From Pseudomonas sp. S37 (GTDB lineage Bacteria > Pseudomonadota > Gammaproteobacteria > Pseudomonadales > Pseudomonadaceae): DNA of 44,983 bases. The DNA lies in assembly GCF_016658545.1 (NCBI RefSeq), contig NZ_JACVZC010000042.1, positions 1 to 44,983 on the forward strand, in the 5' to 3' direction. Positions 1 to 11,421 of this stretch are shown here, one piece after another. The notes below the pieces were generated by a model, which worked only from the letters and a program-made list of their open reading frames with translations, did no database searches and was not told where the DNA came from. Every line of letters starts with the position of its first letter. The first letter of the stretch is position 1. A program made the translations under genes and the position numbers.

Positions 1-50
1 ATTGCCGGGGCTGCTTTGCAGCCCGATCGCGACACAAGGCCGCTCCTACA
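1..50. repeat. REP element, GGCCGCTCCTACA class, cut by window edge
   Basis: A palindromic REP unit with the core GGGCTGC..GCAGCCC followed by CGCGACACAAGGCCGCTCCTAC. The same unit recurs at 4510, 28443, 32849, 38626 and 44931. Elsewhere these come as inverted pairs, so a partner probably lies just left of the window. Confidence 0.8.
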
Positions 51-178
51 GTGACTGCATTTCCATGCAGCGCCACCGTTAAACTGTCGGTTTTGTCATG
101 AATTGCCGGGCGCGGCCATGTACAATGTCGGCTTTTGCCCGCAGCGACATAACGCCGCACTTTGATCCAGAAGTGCTT

Positions 179-207
179 TTGCCGGGCCAGGCCTACGGCC
201 ATAAAAC
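179..207 (+). promoter_or_regulatory. possible sigma-70 promoter for dacA
   Basis: TTGCCG and TAAAAC are separated by 17 bases and lie about 70 bases before the dacA start. Each hexamer matches the consensus at four of six positions. This is a weak call made by eye. Confidence 0.25.
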
Positions 208-278
208 TAGACTGACTGGCGCTGGGCACATGATCTTGCCCAGGGAACATCAGACCATTAGCGATTTTCGAGAGACGG

Positions 279-1439
279 ATGAACATCACCAACCTTGCCA
301 AACGACTTTGCCTGCCCGTACTGCTGATGATCACGCCTGCCGCCTTCGCGGCTGAGCAGATGACACCGGCACCACCGCAACTGGCAGCCAAGTCCTACGT
401 ACTCATGGACGCGTCCAGCGGCAACGTGCTGGTCGAGAACAACGGTGACGAGCGCCTGCCGCCAGCCAGCCTGACCAAGCTGATGACTGCCTACATCGCC
501 ACCCTGGACATCCGCCGCGGCCAGATCGGCGAGAACGACCCGGTTACTGTCAGCGAAAACGCCTGGCGTACCGGCGGTTCGCGCATGTTCATCAAGGTGG
601 GCAGCCAGGTAACGGTCAGCGACCTGCTGCACGGCATCATCATCCAGTCCGGCAACGACGCCTCGGTCGCCCTGTCCGAGCACATCGCCGGCAGCGAAGA
701 CGCGTTCGCCGACATGATGAACAAGACGGCTGCCGACCTGGGCATGAGCAACAGCCACTTCATGAACCCGACCGGCCTGCCGAACCCGGAGCACTACTCG
801 TCTGCCCACGACATGGCGACCCTGGCCCGTGCGATCATCAACGTCGACCCGGCCCACTACGCCATCTACTCGCAGAAAGAGTTCTTCTGGAACAACATCA
901 AGCAGCCTAACCGCAACCTGCTGCTGTGGCGTGACAAGACCGTCGATGGCCTGAAAACCGGCCACACCGACGAAGCCGGCTACTGCATGGTGGCTTCGGC
1001 CGTTCGCGATGGCCAGCGCCTGATCGCCGTGGTGTTCGGCACCAACAGCGAGCAATCGCGTGCTGCCGAGACCCAGAAGCTGCTCACTTATGGCTTCCGC
1101 TTCTTCGAAACCCAGACCTTCTACCAGAAGGGTACCGAGCTGACCCAGGCTCCGGTGTGGAAGGGCGCCTCCAGCATCGTCAAGGCCGGCCTGGCCGACG
1201 ACCTGACCATGACTATGCCTAAAGGCCAATTGAAGCGCCTGCAGGCTTCGATGACCATGAACCCGCAAATTACCGCGCCTATCGCCAAAGGTGACGTGAT
1301 CGGTAAAGTGGAAGTCAAACTGGACGAGAAAGTGGTTCACAGCGCCGACCTGATCGCCCTCGATGGCGTCGAGGAAGGTGGTTTCTTCCGCCGTATGTGG
1401 GATAGCATCCGTCTATTCTTCTATGGCTTGTTCAACTGA
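279..1439 (+). CDS. dacA: D-alanyl-D-alanine carboxypeptidase (PBP5/6 type)
   Basis: This penicillin-binding protein removes the terminal D-Ala from peptidoglycan pentapeptides in the periplasm and so limits cross-linking. The 386-residue product begins with a signal peptide ending near AAFAAEQ (about residue 25). All three active-site motifs are visible: S64-L-T-K67 (nucleophile Ser64), S124-G-N126 and K226-T-G228. A PBP5 C-terminal beta-rich domain follows, and the protein ends in an amphipathic helix with aromatic and basic residues (FFRRMWDSIRLFFYGLF), the usual membrane anchor. It heads the block DUF493-lipB-lipA, a conserved order in pseudomonads. A hairpin terminator follows the stop codon, so read-through into the next genes is probably partial. 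Confidence 0.97.
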   Translation: MNITNLAKRLCLPVLLMITPAAFAAEQMTPAPPQLAAKSYVLMDASSGNVLVENNGDERLPPASLTKLMTAYIATLDIRRGQIGENDPVTVSENAWRTGGSRMFIKVGSQVTVSDLLHGIIIQSGNDASVALSEHIAGSEDAFADMMNKTAADLGMSNSHFMNPTGLPNPEHYSSAHDMATLARAIINVDPAHYAIYSQKEFFWNNIKQPNRNLLLWRDKTVDGLKTGHTDEAGYCMVASAVRDGQRLIAVVFGTNSEQSRAAETQKLLTYGFRFFETQTFYQKGTELTQAPVWKGASSIVKAGLADDLTMTMPKGQLKRLQASMTMNPQITAPIAKGDVIGKVEVKLDEKVVHSADLIALDGVEEGGFFRRMWDSIRLFFYGLFN

Positions 1440-1453
1440 TACGTGACCTGCAA

Positions 1454-1485
1454 GCCCCCGCGTATCACGCGGGGGCATTGTTGTT
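1454..1485 (+). terminator. hairpin terminator after dacA
   Basis: GCCCCCGCG and CGCGGGGGC form a perfect 9-bp stem with a TATCA loop, followed by a T-rich tail (ATTGTTGTT). It lies 14 bases after the dacA stop. The broken T-run suggests attenuation rather than full termination. Confidence 0.65.
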
Positions 1486-1512
1486 GCCACGGCTTACGAG
1501 GCCGTTTCCGCC

Positions 1513-1788
1513 ATGAGCGAACCAGACGTAAAGTCGCACAAGATCGAATTCCCCTGCGCCGATTACCCGATCAAGGTCATCGGTGACACCGTTGTCGGCT
1601 TCAAGGACACGGTAATCGAGATTCTCAGCAAGCACGCCAAGGTCGACCTTTCCACACTGGCCGAACGCCAGAGCAAGGAAGGCAAGTACACCACCGTGCA
1701 ATTGCACATCGTTGCCGAAAGCGAGAACCAGCTGCACGATATCAACAGCGCCCTGCGCGCTACCGGCATCGTGAAAATGGTGCTCTGA
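1513..1788 (+). CDS. DUF493 (YbeD-like) protein
   Basis: This 91-residue protein belongs to the DUF493/YbeD family, found between dacA and lipB across Gammaproteobacteria. The family has a small ferredoxin-like alpha/beta fold resembling ACT-type regulatory domains. Its biochemical role is not firmly established. The sequence shows the expected pattern, an N-terminal IEFPCxYPIKVIG strand and a C-terminal half ending in [15 protein letters not shown]. Its TGA stop overlaps the lipB ATG by one base (ATGATG-type junction), so translation of the two is probably coupled. The context suggests a link to lipoate metabolism or envelope regulation, but that is inference. Confidence 0.9.
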   Translation: MSEPDVKSHKIEFPCADYPIKVIGDTVVGFKDTVIEILSKHAKVDLSTLAERQSKEGKYTTVQLHIVAESENQLHDINSALRATGIVKMVL

Positions 1789-2435
1789 TGTCCGCCTGCC
1801 TCGGTTTTCGCGAGCTTGGCCTGCAGCCCTATGAACCGGTGCTGGAGGCCATGCGTCGCTTCACCGAGCAGCGCAGCCCGGACAGCCAGGACGAAATCTG
1901 GCTGGTCGAGCACCCCGCGGTCTTCACCCAGGGCCAGGCCGGCAAGGCCGAGCACCTGCTGGTGCCGGGCGACATCCCGGTGGTGCAGACCGACCGCGGT
2001 GGCCAGGTGACCTACCATGGCCCCGGGCAGCTGGTGGCCTACCTGCTGCTGGATGTACGCCGGCTGGGTTTTGGCGTGCGAGAGCTGGTCAGCCGTATCG
2101 AGCAGACCCTGGTTGATCTGCTTGCCAGTTACGACGTCCAGGCTGCGGCCAAGCCCGATGCGCCGGGCGTCTATGTCGATGGAGCGAAAATCGCCTCCCT
2201 CGGCCTGCGAATTCGCAATGGCCGTTCGTTCCACGGCCTTGCCCTGAACGTGGACATGGACCTTGCGCCATTCCGCCGAATCAACCCCTGCGGTTATGCG
2301 GGGCTGGCGATGACCCAGCTGCGTGACCTGGCAGGCCCGATCGAACTCGACGAGGTCAGGACAAGGCTGCGCGGACAGCTGGTCAAGCACCTCGACTACG
2401 CTGAGCAGACGACCCTCACGGGCGGAATCGACTGA
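1788..2435 (+). CDS. lipB: octanoyl-[acyl-carrier-protein]:protein N-octanoyltransferase
   Basis: LipB moves octanoate from acyl carrier protein to the lipoyl domains of enzymes such as pyruvate dehydrogenase and the glycine cleavage H protein, the first step of lipoate synthesis. The 215-residue length is normal. The substrate-binding motif [16 protein letters not shown] sits at residues 70-85. The catalytic pair is present: Lys134 (in GAKIASLG) and Cys168 (in RINPCGYAG). The start overlaps the preceding stop codon, and lipA starts two bases after the lipB stop, so the two lipoate genes form one transcription unit. Confidence 0.97.
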   Translation: MSACLGFRELGLQPYEPVLEAMRRFTEQRSPDSQDEIWLVEHPAVFTQGQAGKAEHLLVPGDIPVVQTDRGGQVTYHGPGQLVAYLLLDVRRLGFGVRELVSRIEQTLVDLLASYDVQAAAKPDAPGVYVDGAKIASLGLRIRNGRSFHGLALNVDMDLAPFRRINPCGYAGLAMTQLRDLAGPIELDEVRTRLRGQLVKHLDYAEQTTLTGGID

Positions 2436-2437
2436 AT

Positions 2438-3454
2438 ATGACAACTGTGCAAGAAGCCGTGCCGAACCTGATACCCACCCAGGATGTCACCCCGCGCCCA
2501 GCGCCGAAGAAGGTGGAAGCTGGGGTAAAACTGCGGGGCGCCGACAAGGTCGCGCGCATCCCGGTGAAGATCATCCCTACCGACGAGCTGCCGAAGAAGC
2601 CCGACTGGATTCGCGTGCGTATCCCGGTATCGCCCGAGGTAGACCGCATCAAGCAGCTGCTGCGCAAGCACAAGCTGCACAGCGTGTGTGAAGAGGCCTC
2701 CTGCCCGAACCTGGGCGAGTGCTTCTCCGGTGGTACCGCCACCTTCATGATCATGGGTGACATCTGCACCCGTCGTTGCCCGTTCTGCGACGTTGGCCAC
2801 GGTCGGCCGAAGCCGCTGGACCTGGACGAGCCGAAAAACCTGGCAGTCGCCATTGCCGACCTGCGCCTGAAGTACGTGGTGATCACCTCGGTGGACCGCG
2901 ACGACCTGCGTGACGGTGGTGCCCAGCACTTTGCCGACTGTATCCGCGAAATCCGCGCGCTGTCGCCGGGCGTGCAGCTGGAAACCCTGGTGCCGGACTA
3001 CCGCGGCCGTATGGACGTGGCGCTGGAAATCACCGCGCAAGAGCCGCCGGATGTGTTCAACCACAACCTCGAAACCGTACCGCGCCTGTACAAGGCTGCG
3101 CGCCCGGGTTCGGATTACGACTGGTCGCTGGACCTGCTGCAGAAGTTCAAGCAGCTGGTGCCGCATGTACCGACCAAGTCGGGCCTGATGCTCGGCCTGG
3201 GCGAGACCGACGAAGAAGTGATCGAAGTGATGCACCGCATGCGCGAGCATGACATCGACATGCTCACCCTCGGCCAGTACCTGCAGCCGTCGCGTAGCCA
3301 CTTGCCGGTACAGCGCTTCGTCCACCCGGACACCTTTGCCTGGTTCGCCGAGGAAGGCTACAAGATGGGCTTCAAGAACGTTGCTTCTGGCCCGCTGGTG
3401 CGTTCTTCGTACCACGCCGACCAACAGGCGCACGAAGCCAAGATCAAGCTCTGA
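2438..3454 (+). CDS. lipA: lipoyl synthase (radical SAM)
   Basis: LipA inserts two sulfur atoms into protein-bound octanoyl groups, completing the lipoyl cofactor. The 338-residue protein has both iron-sulfur cluster motifs. The auxiliary cluster, which supplies the sulfur, uses Cys84, Cys89 and Cys95 ([12 protein letters not shown]). The radical SAM cluster uses Cys110, Cys114 and Cys117 (CTRRCPFC). The C-terminal RSSYHA motif (residues 322-327) provides the conserved serine that ligates the auxiliary cluster. The N-terminal extension of about 60 residues rich in Pro, Lys and Val is common in pseudomonad LipA. A strong terminator lies just downstream and closes the operon. Confidence 0.98.
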   Translation: MTTVQEAVPNLIPTQDVTPRPAPKKVEAGVKLRGADKVARIPVKIIPTDELPKKPDWIRVRIPVSPEVDRIKQLLRKHKLHSVCEEASCPNLGECFSGGTATFMIMGDICTRRCPFCDVGHGRPKPLDLDEPKNLAVAIADLRLKYVVITSVDRDDLRDGGAQHFADCIREIRALSPGVQLETLVPDYRGRMDVALEITAQEPPDVFNHNLETVPRLYKAARPGSDYDWSLDLLQKFKQLVPHVPTKSGLMLGLGETDEEVIEVMHRMREHDIDMLTLGQYLQPSRSHLPVQRFVHPDTFAWFAEEGYKMGFKNVASGPLVRSSYHADQQAHEAKIKL

Positions 3455-3470
3455 GCCTGGGCTGAAACAC

Positions 3471-3514
3471 AAATGCCGATGCTTGCCGAAAAGGCAACAT
3501 CGGCATTTTTTTTT
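3471..3514 (+). terminator. rho-independent terminator after lipA
   Basis: AATGCCGATG pairs with CATCGGCATT around an inner TTGCC/GGCAA stem with a GAAA-type loop, and nine T residues follow. This is the strongest terminator in the window and ends the lipB-lipA transcript. Confidence 0.9.
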
Positions 3515-3561
3515 GTCGGCAACAAGCCATAAGCTACAAGCGACAAGATGTCTGGAGCTGC

Positions 3562-4503
3562 ATGATGAATTGTGTCGATACCCTTCCCGTACATTTGCCC
3601 AAGGCGATCCTGCAAGACGCCTGCTTCGCCATCATCGCGCCGGCGGGCTCGGCGCGGCTGGATACGCACAAGGTCAACCAATGGTTCGCTGATCGCGGCT
3701 ACCGTTGCCGCATTTACCCAGGTGCCCTGCAGGCTCAGGGTTACCTGGCAGGCCCGGACCAGCAGCGGCTGCAGGACCTGCACGATGCCTTTGCCGACCC
3801 GGCGATCGACGCCATCCTGTGCATGCGCGGCGGTTACGGCAGCATGCGCCTGCTCGACCAGCTGGATTTCGAGCTGATCCGGCGCAACCCCAAGCCGCTG
3901 ATCGGCTACAGCGACATAACCGCGCTGCATACGGCGCTGTACCGCCATTGCGGGCTGCTTACCTTCCATGGCGGGATGCTCAATGCCGACCTGCTAGGGG
4001 GCAAATTGGCACCGACCGAGTCGTCGTTGCTGGCGCAACTGGGCGGGCACGTGCGGGCGGGTGAGCAGATCGTGCACCCGGCAGGGTTCGCCTTGGACAG
4101 TGTGCTGCCAGGCGTGGCCAGCGGGCCGTTGCTGGGGGGCAACCTGTCGATGCTGGGCGCGACCATGGGCACGCTGGCCGAGCTGGATACCCAGGGCGGC
4201 ATCCTGTTCATCGAGGACGTCAACGAGCCGCTGTACCGGGTGGACCGGTTGCTGACCCAGATGCGCCTGGCGGGCAAGCTGGAAGGGATCAAGGGCGTGC
4301 TGGTGGGGGATTTTGCCGGGATTACCACGGCAGCGTTGGCGCCGTTGCTGGTGGAGACCTTCGGGCCGCTGGGCGTGCCGGTGCTGGCCGGGTGGCGCAG
4401 TGGGCATTGTGACCCGAATGTGTGCTTGCCGCTGGGGGCTCGGGTCAGGCTGGACAGTGGTCGGCAGAGTCTGGTGTTGGAGCAGGACCTGTTCAAGGCT
4501 TGA
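3562..4503 (+). CDS. ldcA: LD-carboxypeptidase (peptidase family S66)
   Basis: This cytoplasmic serine peptidase cuts the L-Lys/Dap-D-Ala bond of muropeptide tetrapeptides during cell-wall recycling. The 313-residue length fits the family. The nucleophile Ser117 sits in LIGYSDIT, and candidate triad partners are Glu218 (FIEDVNEP) and His282 (SGHCDPN). The MRGGYGSMRLLD motif near residues 88-99 is also typical. MccF-type immunity proteins share the fold, but the length and motifs favour the recycling enzyme. A second ATG one codon in is an equally good start. It follows its own gap after the lipA terminator and ends just before a REPIN. Confidence 0.92.
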   Translation: MMNCVDTLPVHLPKAILQDACFAIIAPAGSARLDTHKVNQWFADRGYRCRIYPGALQAQGYLAGPDQQRLQDLHDAFADPAIDAILCMRGGYGSMRLLDQLDFELIRRNPKPLIGYSDITALHTALYRHCGLLTFHGGMLNADLLGGKLAPTESSLLAQLGGHVRAGEQIVHPAGFALDSVLPGVASGPLLGGNLSMLGATMGTLAELDTQGGILFIEDVNEPLYRVDRLLTQMRLAGKLEGIKGVLVGDFAGITTAALAPLLVETFGPLGVPVLAGWRSGHCDPNVCLPLGARVRLDSGRQSLVLEQDLFKA

Positions 4504-4509
4504 GATTTT

Positions 4510-4632
4510 TGGGGCCGCTTTGCAGCCCATCGCGACACAAGGCCGCTCCTACAGGGATCGCATTACTCCAATGTATCGCGGTCCCCTGTAGGAGCGGCCT
4601 TGTGTCGCGATAGGGGCGCAACGCGCCCCCAG
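4510..4632. repeat. REPIN: inverted REP pair, GGCCGCTCCTACA class
   Basis: Two REP units face each other (4510-4554 and 4583-4632) with about 28 bases between them. Together they can fold into one long hairpin between the convergent ldcA and transglycosylase genes. Confidence 0.9.
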
Positions 4633-4637
4633 CTATC

Positions 4638-5954
4638 TCACTGCTGACGCAAGCTCTCAAGCAACTTATGGGTCGGATACCCATCCGCCGGCCACCCCAG
4701 CCCTTGCTGGGCATTGCGAATGGCCTTGCGGGTATTGGCGCCGATAATGCCATCAGCATTGCCCGCCTCATGCCCGCGGCTGTTCAGCAGGTTCTGCAAT
4801 TCCATGCGTTCGCTGCGGCTGAGCGGCAGGTCTTCCTTCGGCCAGCTGCCGGCAATGAAGCCCCAGCCACTGAAGCGATCGCCCAGCAGGCTGACCGCCA
4901 ACGCGTAGGACGACGAATTGTTGTACTTGAGGATGGCGCGGAAGTTGTCCAGTACCAGGAACGCCGGGCCACGCGCGCCCGCAGGCAGCAGCAGGGCAGC
5001 CGACAGCTGGTTGCTACCTGCTGGCAATTGCGTGCCTGCCGGCAGCTTCACGCCCATCGCCAGCCATTCGCTGACCGGCTTGCGCAAGGCGCCATCGGCC
5101 TGCCAGAAGTCGAAGCCAGCGGGCACCTGCACTTCGAAGCCCCATGGCTGGCCACGCTTCCAGCCTGAGCTTTGCAGGTAGTGGGCCGTCGAGGCCAGGG
5201 CGTCCGGGGTGCTGTTCCAGATGTCGCGGCGGCCATCGCCGTCAAAGTCCACGGCGTGGGTGTTGTAGGTGGTCGGGATGAACTGGGTCTGGCCCATGGC
5301 GCCGGCCCACGAACCGCGCATGGCCTCAGGCTGGATGTCGCCATGCTGGATGATCTGCAGGGCGGCGATAAGCTGGTCTTGGGCGAACTGTGGACGGCGG
5401 CCTTCGTAGGCCAAGGTCGCCAGCGAGCGGATAACCGACTTGCTGCCCTGGAACTGGCCGAAGTTGCTCTCCATGCCCCATACCGCCACCAGCACCTGGC
5501 GGTCGACGCCATAGCGTTGTTCAAGGCGGGTCAGCAGGTCGGCGTTCTGCTCCAGCAGCCGCTTGCCGTTGCGCACACGCAGGGGCGACAGGGCGCCTTC
5601 GAGGTATTCCCATACCGGGCGGGTGAATTCTGGCTGGCTGCGGTCGGCCTTGATCACGTCCAGGTCGGGGGTAACACCGAGGAAGGCGCGGTCGAAGGTG
5701 CTTGGCGAAATACCGGCTTGCAGGGCCTGCTGGCGGAAGCCTGCTTGCCATTGGGCGAAGGTTTGCAGGGGCTGGATTTCAGTGCTGACGTCTGGCGTTG
5801 CACCGGGCACGGTTACCACGGGCGCAGGTTGCGCAGGGGCCAGCGGCAGCGCGTCTGCCGCGGTGGGTTTTTCCGCGCAGGCAACGAGCAGGATGAAGCT
5901 GGAGGCCGCGATCAGCTGGCGGGTTTCCCAACGGGGGAGAAGACGGAAGAGCAT
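4638..5954 (-). CDS. lytic murein transglycosylase, MltB type with PG-binding domain
   Basis: This outer-membrane-associated enzyme cleaves the MurNAc-GlcNAc bond to give 1,6-anhydro-muropeptides. The 438-residue product starts with a lipoprotein signal whose lipobox is L-V-A-C26. An SLT_2/MltB catalytic domain spans roughly residues 60-360, with the catalytic acid Glu162 in VWGMESNFG. A C-terminal peptidoglycan-binding_1 domain (about 375-435, containing GIIGANTRKAIRNAQ) follows. The downstream neighbour on the opposite strand is the LD-carboxypeptidase, which acts on the recycled products of such enzymes. Pseudomonads carry several MltB paralogues, so no specific symbol is given. Confidence 0.94.
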   Translation of the reverse strand: MLFRLLPRWETRQLIAASSFILLVACAEKPTAADALPLAPAQPAPVVTVPGATPDVSTEIQPLQTFAQWQAGFRQQALQAGISPSTFDRAFLGVTPDLDVIKADRSQPEFTRPVWEYLEGALSPLRVRNGKRLLEQNADLLTRLEQRYGVDRQVLVAVWGMESNFGQFQGSKSVIRSLATLAYEGRRPQFAQDQLIAALQIIQHGDIQPEAMRGSWAGAMGQTQFIPTTYNTHAVDFDGDGRRDIWNSTPDALASTAHYLQSSGWKRGQPWGFEVQVPAGFDFWQADGALRKPVSEWLAMGVKLPAGTQLPAGSNQLSAALLLPAGARGPAFLVLDNFRAILKYNNSSSYALAVSLLGDRFSGWGFIAGSWPKEDLPLSRSERMELQNLLNSRGHEAGNADGIIGANTRKAIRNAQQGLGWPADGYPTHKLLESLRQQ

Positions 5955-6014
5955 GCACAGATCCAGAATTGCAGGTCAGGTGACGACCATACCATGCCTG
6001 CGCTTGCGATGCTT

Positions 6015-6179
6015 TCATGCCGCCAAAAAGTAGGAAGCCTCCCAATCTCTCGATTGGAAGGCTTCGCGGCGGTAGCTGCCTTTGCCTTTTTCCGGTTGTT
6101 CCTGGCGGCAGCGGAACAGCGGTTGGGCGATGATCGATTTGGCCTTGTTGGGGCCGTGCTTTTTCGGCTTTTTGCTCAT
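6015..6179 (-). CDS. arfA: alternative ribosome-rescue factor A
   Basis: ArfA rescues ribosomes stalled on non-stop mRNA by entering the empty mRNA channel and recruiting RF2 to hydrolyse peptidyl-tRNA, as a backup to tmRNA. The 54-residue product begins MSKKPKKHGPNKAKSI and carries the family core PLFRCRQEQPEKGKGSYRR followed by DWEAS. The start ATG at 6179 was chosen because homology begins there. In-frame codons upstream carry no similarity and run through a REP element. The 3' end contains a stable hairpin followed by five T residues inside the reading frame (6034-6065), the known design by which arfA makes its own non-stop message and is itself controlled by tmRNA. Confidence 0.93.
   Translation of the reverse strand: MSKKPKKHGPNKAKSIIAQPLFRCRQEQPEKGKGSYRREAFQSRDWEASYFLAA
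6025..6065 (-). terminator. intragenic terminator / RNase III-type hairpin in arfA
   Basis: On the minus strand GAAGCCTTCCAATC pairs with GATTGGGAGGCTTC around a GAGA tetraloop: a 14-bp stem with one G-U pair. CTAC and then TTTTT follow, still 3-4 codons before the arfA stop codon. A transcript ending or cleaved here lacks a stop codon. Confidence 0.85.
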
Positions 6180-6298
6180 GGCGGGGTTCCCGTGGTGGGT
6201 GGGTTTCGGGGCGCACTGTAGGGCCCTGGGTGGGGGAGGGCCAATTGATTGTGTATATGGTCGGAATCGTGACGCCGAGTTTGGGCCGAGCACCGGAC

Positions 6299-6386
6299 CT
6301 GTGGGGGCGGGTTCACCCGCGAAGCATGCGACGCGGTGTATGGCACCGGCGTCGCCGGTGTTCGCGGGTAAACCCGCTCCCACAGG
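6299..6386. repeat. REPIN, GCGGGTTCACCCGC class with long spacer
   Basis: GTGGGGGCGGGTTCACCCGCGAAG and the inverted unit TTCGCGGGTAAACCCGCTCC flank a spacer reading GCGACGCGGTGTATGGCACC. The same spacer, slightly diverged, is in the REPIN at 42431. Confidence 0.88.
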
Positions 6387-6393
6387 GGAGGAA

Positions 6394-7431
6394 CTATTCG
6401 GGAGGCAGCGCCAGGCGCTGGCCAGCCATCAGCAATGACAAGCGCGCCAGGCCGGTCCAAGGCGAGCCCTCGGCCTGGCCCTTGATCTGTGCATCGATAC
6501 GCTGGGCATCCTGCAGCAGCTGCGCCCAGCGCTGCGCCGACAGGCGCTGCAGGGCCTTGCTGACCAGTGGCCGACGTTTGTCCCAGACTGGCGGGCGAGC
6601 CTGGCTGAACGCCTTGTCCAGCGGCACGCCCTGGCTGAACTGCTGGGCCAGCCCGGCCAGTTGGCGCAACTCGCGGGCCAGGGCCCAGAGAACCACCGGT
6701 GGCTCCACGCCCTCACCGCGCAAGCCTTCGAGCATGCGCAGGGCATGTGCGGCTTCGCCGTTGAGAATGGCATCGACCAGGCCGAAGACATCGAAACGGG
6801 CGCTGTCGGCGACAGCCGACTGCACGGTTTCCACGGTGATCTGGCTGCCTTCAGCCAGCAGCTTGAGCTTTTCGATCTCCTGCGCGGCGGCCAGCAGGTT
6901 GCCTTCGACGCGTGCGGCAATCAGGTCGACGGCGTCACGCTGAGCCGACAGGCCAGCCTGCTGCAGGCGCTGGTTGATCCACTGTGGCAGCTGGTGCACA
7001 TCCACCGGCCAGATCTGGATGAACTGGCAATGGGCGCCTTCGATCAAGGCCTTGCCCCACTTGGTCTTCTGCGCACTGCCGTCGAGCTTGGGCAGGCTGA
7101 TAAGCAGCAAGGTATCTTCAGCGGGGTTGGCGCAGTATTCCATCAAGGCCGCGGCGCCCTTGTCACCGGGCTTGCCCGAGGGCAGGCGCAGCTCCAGCAG
7201 GCGGCGCTGGGCGAACAGCGACAGGCTGGCGCCCGCCTGGAGCAGGGTGCCCCAGTCGAAGTTGGCGTCGGCACTGAATACCTGACGTTCGTCAAAACCT
7301 TGCTGACGCGCGGCGTGGCGGATGGCGTCGGCGGCTTCCTGGCACAGCAGCGGGTCGTCACCGCTGACCACGTAGACTGGGGCCAGGGCGCCTTGCAGGT
7401 GCTTGTTGAGTTGGGCGGGGGCGAGCTTCAT
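6394..7431 (-). CDS. holA: DNA polymerase III delta subunit
   Basis: HolA is the clamp-loader subunit that opens the beta sliding clamp. From the chosen ATG (7431, MKLAPAQLNKHLQ) the product is 345 residues, the usual length. An ATG six codons upstream is possible but is not supported by the family N-terminus. The N-terminal AAA+-like domain opens with LAPVYVVSGDDPLLCQEAAD. The middle region carries the RVEGNLLAAAQEIEKLKLL helix typical of delta, and the C-terminal collar domain contains LWALARELRQLA. It is the last gene of leuS-lptE-holA, 39 bases after lptE, an arrangement conserved in pseudomonads. Confidence 0.96.
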   Translation of the reverse strand: MKLAPAQLNKHLQGALAPVYVVSGDDPLLCQEAADAIRHAARQQGFDERQVFSADANFDWGTLLQAGASLSLFAQRRLLELRLPSGKPGDKGAAALMEYCANPAEDTLLLISLPKLDGSAQKTKWGKALIEGAHCQFIQIWPVDVHQLPQWINQRLQQAGLSAQRDAVDLIAARVEGNLLAAAQEIEKLKLLAEGSQITVETVQSAVADSARFDVFGLVDAILNGEAAHALRMLEGLRGEGVEPPVVLWALARELRQLAGLAQQFSQGVPLDKAFSQARPPVWDKRRPLVSKALQRLSAQRWAQLLQDAQRIDAQIKGQAEGSPWTGLARLSLLMAGQRLALPPE

Positions 7432-7470
7432 GGCGAGCAGGTGGGGCACCCGAAGGTGCCCCGCACGGGC

Positions 7471-8076
7471 TTAGTTGCCCGGGATTTCCAGTGGCGATTG
7501 CTGCGGGGTTTCTGCCTGCTGGCGGCGGGCAGCCTCCAGTGCGGCAGCTTCAGCCTGGGCGCGCTGGTCGGCTTTGTGCTGCAGTTCGTCCAGCTGGGCC
7601 GGGCTCAGCTGCTGCAGGCGCACGACCATGGCGTTGACCAGGTCACGGCGCATTTCCACGCGGGAGCGGGCGGCTTCCTGCTCGGAACCGGTGATGTTCG
7701 AGCCATCACGCACGTAGACCTTGCGCATTTCCAGCTTGTCGCTGAGCAGTTCCAGGTTGTTCAGGCCCTGAATGCTGTAGTCGAGTTCGGTGGTCAGTTC
7801 GTATTCAGCGGTGCGGTTGCCGCTGTTGTAGCTGGCCGAGCGCTCGCGCTCCTGTTCGTTGGTCAGCACCAGACGGTAAGGCGCGCCGGTGTGCACATTG
7901 ACGCCGCTGTTCTTCAGGACCTGGCGCAGTTCGGTCACGGTGGCGCCGTAGGCATCACGCGCGCTGACGTCCATTTCCTTGATGCTCAACTCGTTGGTGC
8001 CAGTGCCGCGCAGCTGGAAACCGCAGGCGCTGAGCATGACCGCCAGGCCGATTACCAGCAAATTGCGTTTGATCAT
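7471..8076 (-). CDS. lptE: LPS-assembly lipoprotein LptE
   Basis: LptE plugs the LptD barrel in the outer membrane and helps insert lipopolysaccharide into the outer leaflet. The start at 8076 (MIKRNLLVIGLAVM) gives a 201-residue lipoprotein with lipobox L-S-A-C18, followed directly by GFQLRGTG, the hallmark start of mature LptE. The C-terminus has a Gln/Ala-rich tail (residues 170-201) beyond the conserved core. It lies between leuS and holA on one transcript, 61 bases after leuS. Confidence 0.96.
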   Translation of the reverse strand: MIKRNLLVIGLAVMLSACGFQLRGTGTNELSIKEMDVSARDAYGATVTELRQVLKNSGVNVHTGAPYRLVLTNEQERERSASYNSGNRTAEYELTTELDYSIQGLNNLELLSDKLEMRKVYVRDGSNITGSEQEAARSRVEMRRDLVNAMVVRLQQLSPAQLDELQHKADQRAQAEAAALEAARRQQAETPQQSPLEIPGN

Positions 8077-8137
8077 GTTGTTGCTCCCTTGTGGGCCTGT
8101 TCCGCCCGCCCGCAGTGGCTGCGGGCGGGCGTTGCCA

Positions 8138-10921
<2,784 letters not shown>

Positions 10922-10971
10922 CTAAGCTCAGGTGTGGGGGGAGATATTCTTATCTTCAATGAGGTGAACGG

Positions 10972-11286
10972 ATGGGAGAGACGCAGCTACCCGCAAGCAG
11001 ACCGGAGCTTTACGAGCGCCTGATCGACCGGCTTGGCCTGGCACTGGAAACCGCCAGGACCTCGGTGCGATTGCGCGACGAGATGCCAGCCGAGCTGGAG
11101 TTGCGTGGCCTGAGCCATGCAGAGTTCGAAGTGATCAAGGCCTACCTGGATACCCTCCCGGAGCGCCAGAACGCCACTGTCGGCAGTTACCCACAAGCGG
11201 AGCCGACATCAGCCAAGATCATCTGGCTCAAGGACAAGAAACGCCCCGCCAATACGGCGAGATCCAGGACGCTGCCGCATCGCTAG
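10972..11286 (+). CDS. small conserved-looking hypothetical protein
   Basis: I do not recognise a named family. The 104-residue product is mostly helical and charged in its first 65 residues (ELYERLIDRLGLALETAR, then ELELRGLSHAEFEVIKAYLD), with a basic disordered C-terminus. There is no signal peptide, membrane segment or cysteine motif. An AGGTGAA-like ribosome site precedes the ATG. It is divergent from leuS, with about 230 bases between them. Codon use looks like the neighbours, so it is likely a real gene. Confidence 0.6.
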   Translation: MGETQLPASRPELYERLIDRLGLALETARTSVRLRDEMPAELELRGLSHAEFEVIKAYLDTLPERQNATVGSYPQAEPTSAKIIWLKDKKRPANTARSRTLPHR

Positions 11287-11421
11287 CCGTTCAGGACGCC
11301 AGGCGCAGGCCAAGCGCGCCGGTTCTTCAATATCACCACAGCTCACGTTTGGCGCCGGTCGCACCCTTGTTGACCGGCGCCGATCCTTCTAGGCTGCACC
11401 TCTGCCAAGGAGCTGTGGCCA

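Noticed and set aside
98..355. Short plus-strand frame before and into dacA
   Set aside because: It overlaps the signal-peptide region of dacA in another frame and has no family features.
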